From assembly GCA_036556965.1 (NCBI GenBank), contig DATBIO010000180.1, positions 1 through 6,729 on the forward strand: a stretch of DNA of 6,729 nt, given 5' to 3'. Below are positions 6,523-6,729 of this stretch, in pieces. Both the position numbers and the translations under genes were made by a program. Positions within the stretch are counted from its first letter, which is position 1. The number at the start of each line of letters is the position of its first letter. The DNA comes from DATBIO01 sp036556965. GTDB lineage: Bacteria > Acidobacteriota > Vicinamibacteria > Fen-336. The notes beneath the pieces are model-generated. The model worked only from the letters and a program-made list of their open reading frames with translations. It did not search any database and was not told the DNA's origin.

Positions 6523-6729
6523 TCACGGCCCCTGGCGCACGCCGGGACCGGCGGCGGGGCCCGCGGCCCCGGCGGCCGCGCGCGGGGGAACGTTGCGCGC
6601 GAGCTCGGCCACCAGCCGCACCAGGGCGCGAGGCTCCACGGGCTTGGCCAGGTGCGCGTCGTAGCCGGAAGCGAGCGCGCGCTCGCGATCGTCTTCCAGG
6701 GCGAAGGCGGTGACGGCGGCCGCGGGCAC
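6523..6729 (-). CDS. Response-regulator receiver domain, C-terminal part (5' end outside window)
   Basis: The last 69 codons including the stop are visible; the frame is open at the window edge, so the GTG at 6727-6729 is most likely an internal Val rather than the start. PAAAVTAFALEDDRERALASG followed by YDAHLAKPVEPRALVRLV is the beta4-alpha4-beta5-alpha5 part of a CheY-like receiver. It has the switch Thr in VTAF and the invariant Lys-Pro in KPVEP; the phosphorylated Asp would be upstream, outside the window. A low-complexity Ala/Gly/Pro tail of about 25 residues ends the protein, with no output domain after the receiver. It is therefore either a stand-alone regulator or, as this form of alpha4-beta5 is common there, the terminal receiver of a hybrid histidine kinase. 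It lies upstream of the PIG-L-like gene on the same strand. Confidence 0.83.
   Translation of the reverse strand: MPAAAVTAFALEDDRERALASGYDAHLAKPVEPRALVRLVAELARNVPPRAAAGAAGPAAGPGVRQGP

Noticed and set aside
6727..6729. GTG as the start of a 68-aa protein
   Set aside because: The frame begins in the middle of the receiver fold (beta4), so the true start must lie outside the window.

Overview
The window is a very GC-rich (by eye roughly three-quarters G+C), densely coded stretch of bacterial chromosome. Third codon positions are almost all G or C. Nine genes are packed with at most about 75 bases between neighbours, and there is no sign of phage, transposon, CRISPR, tRNA or rRNA. The gene set (GH63-type glucosidase, PLP aminotransferase, rhodanese, SDR, sirtuin, PIG-L-like protein, receiver domain) fits a free-living high-GC bacterium such as a myxobacterial/deltaproteobacterial or acidobacterial lineage. 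The phylum cannot be fixed from this sequence alone.

Layout. (1) Bases 1-1597, minus strand: the N-terminal 532 codons of a large GH63 / MGH1-type glucosidase, whose 3' end lies outside the window. (2) A 75-base divergent spacer, then a plus-strand operon: class I/II PLP aminotransferase (1673-2830), single-domain rhodanese (2853-3284, strong Shine-Dalgarno) and classical short-chain dehydrogenase (3281-3979, GTGA overlap). (3) Converging on that operon, a minus-strand pair: a SIR2-family NAD-dependent deacetylase (4254-5015) followed by a 93-aa zinc-finger/one-TM membrane protein (3976-4257, GTGA overlap). The convergent stops share the four bases CTAG. (4) A 72-base divergent spacer, then an unrecognised 160-aa protein on the plus strand (5088-5570). 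(5) Minus strand: a PIG-L/LmbE-fold protein with an eroded metal site (5580-6467), and upstream of it the C-terminal end of a response-regulator receiver domain cut by the window edge (6523-6729).

How it works together. The aminotransferase, rhodanese and SDR are transcriptionally and probably translationally coupled, so they may share a small-molecule pathway (amino-acid/keto-acid, sulfur and carbonyl chemistry), but the substrate cannot be read from sequence. The sirtuin and the zinc-finger membrane protein are also coupled, an uncommon pairing.

The genes that begin a transcription unit lack a Shine-Dalgarno and instead carry a TANNNT -10-like box 7-10 bases before the start codon (20 bases for the PIG-L gene). 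The internal rhodanese gene has a textbook Shine-Dalgarno. This suggests leaderless or near-leaderless mRNAs at operon heads. The most unusual protein is the PIG-L-like one, in which the His and Asp of the first zinc motif and the first His of the second motif are replaced. No complete novel defence or mobile system is visible.
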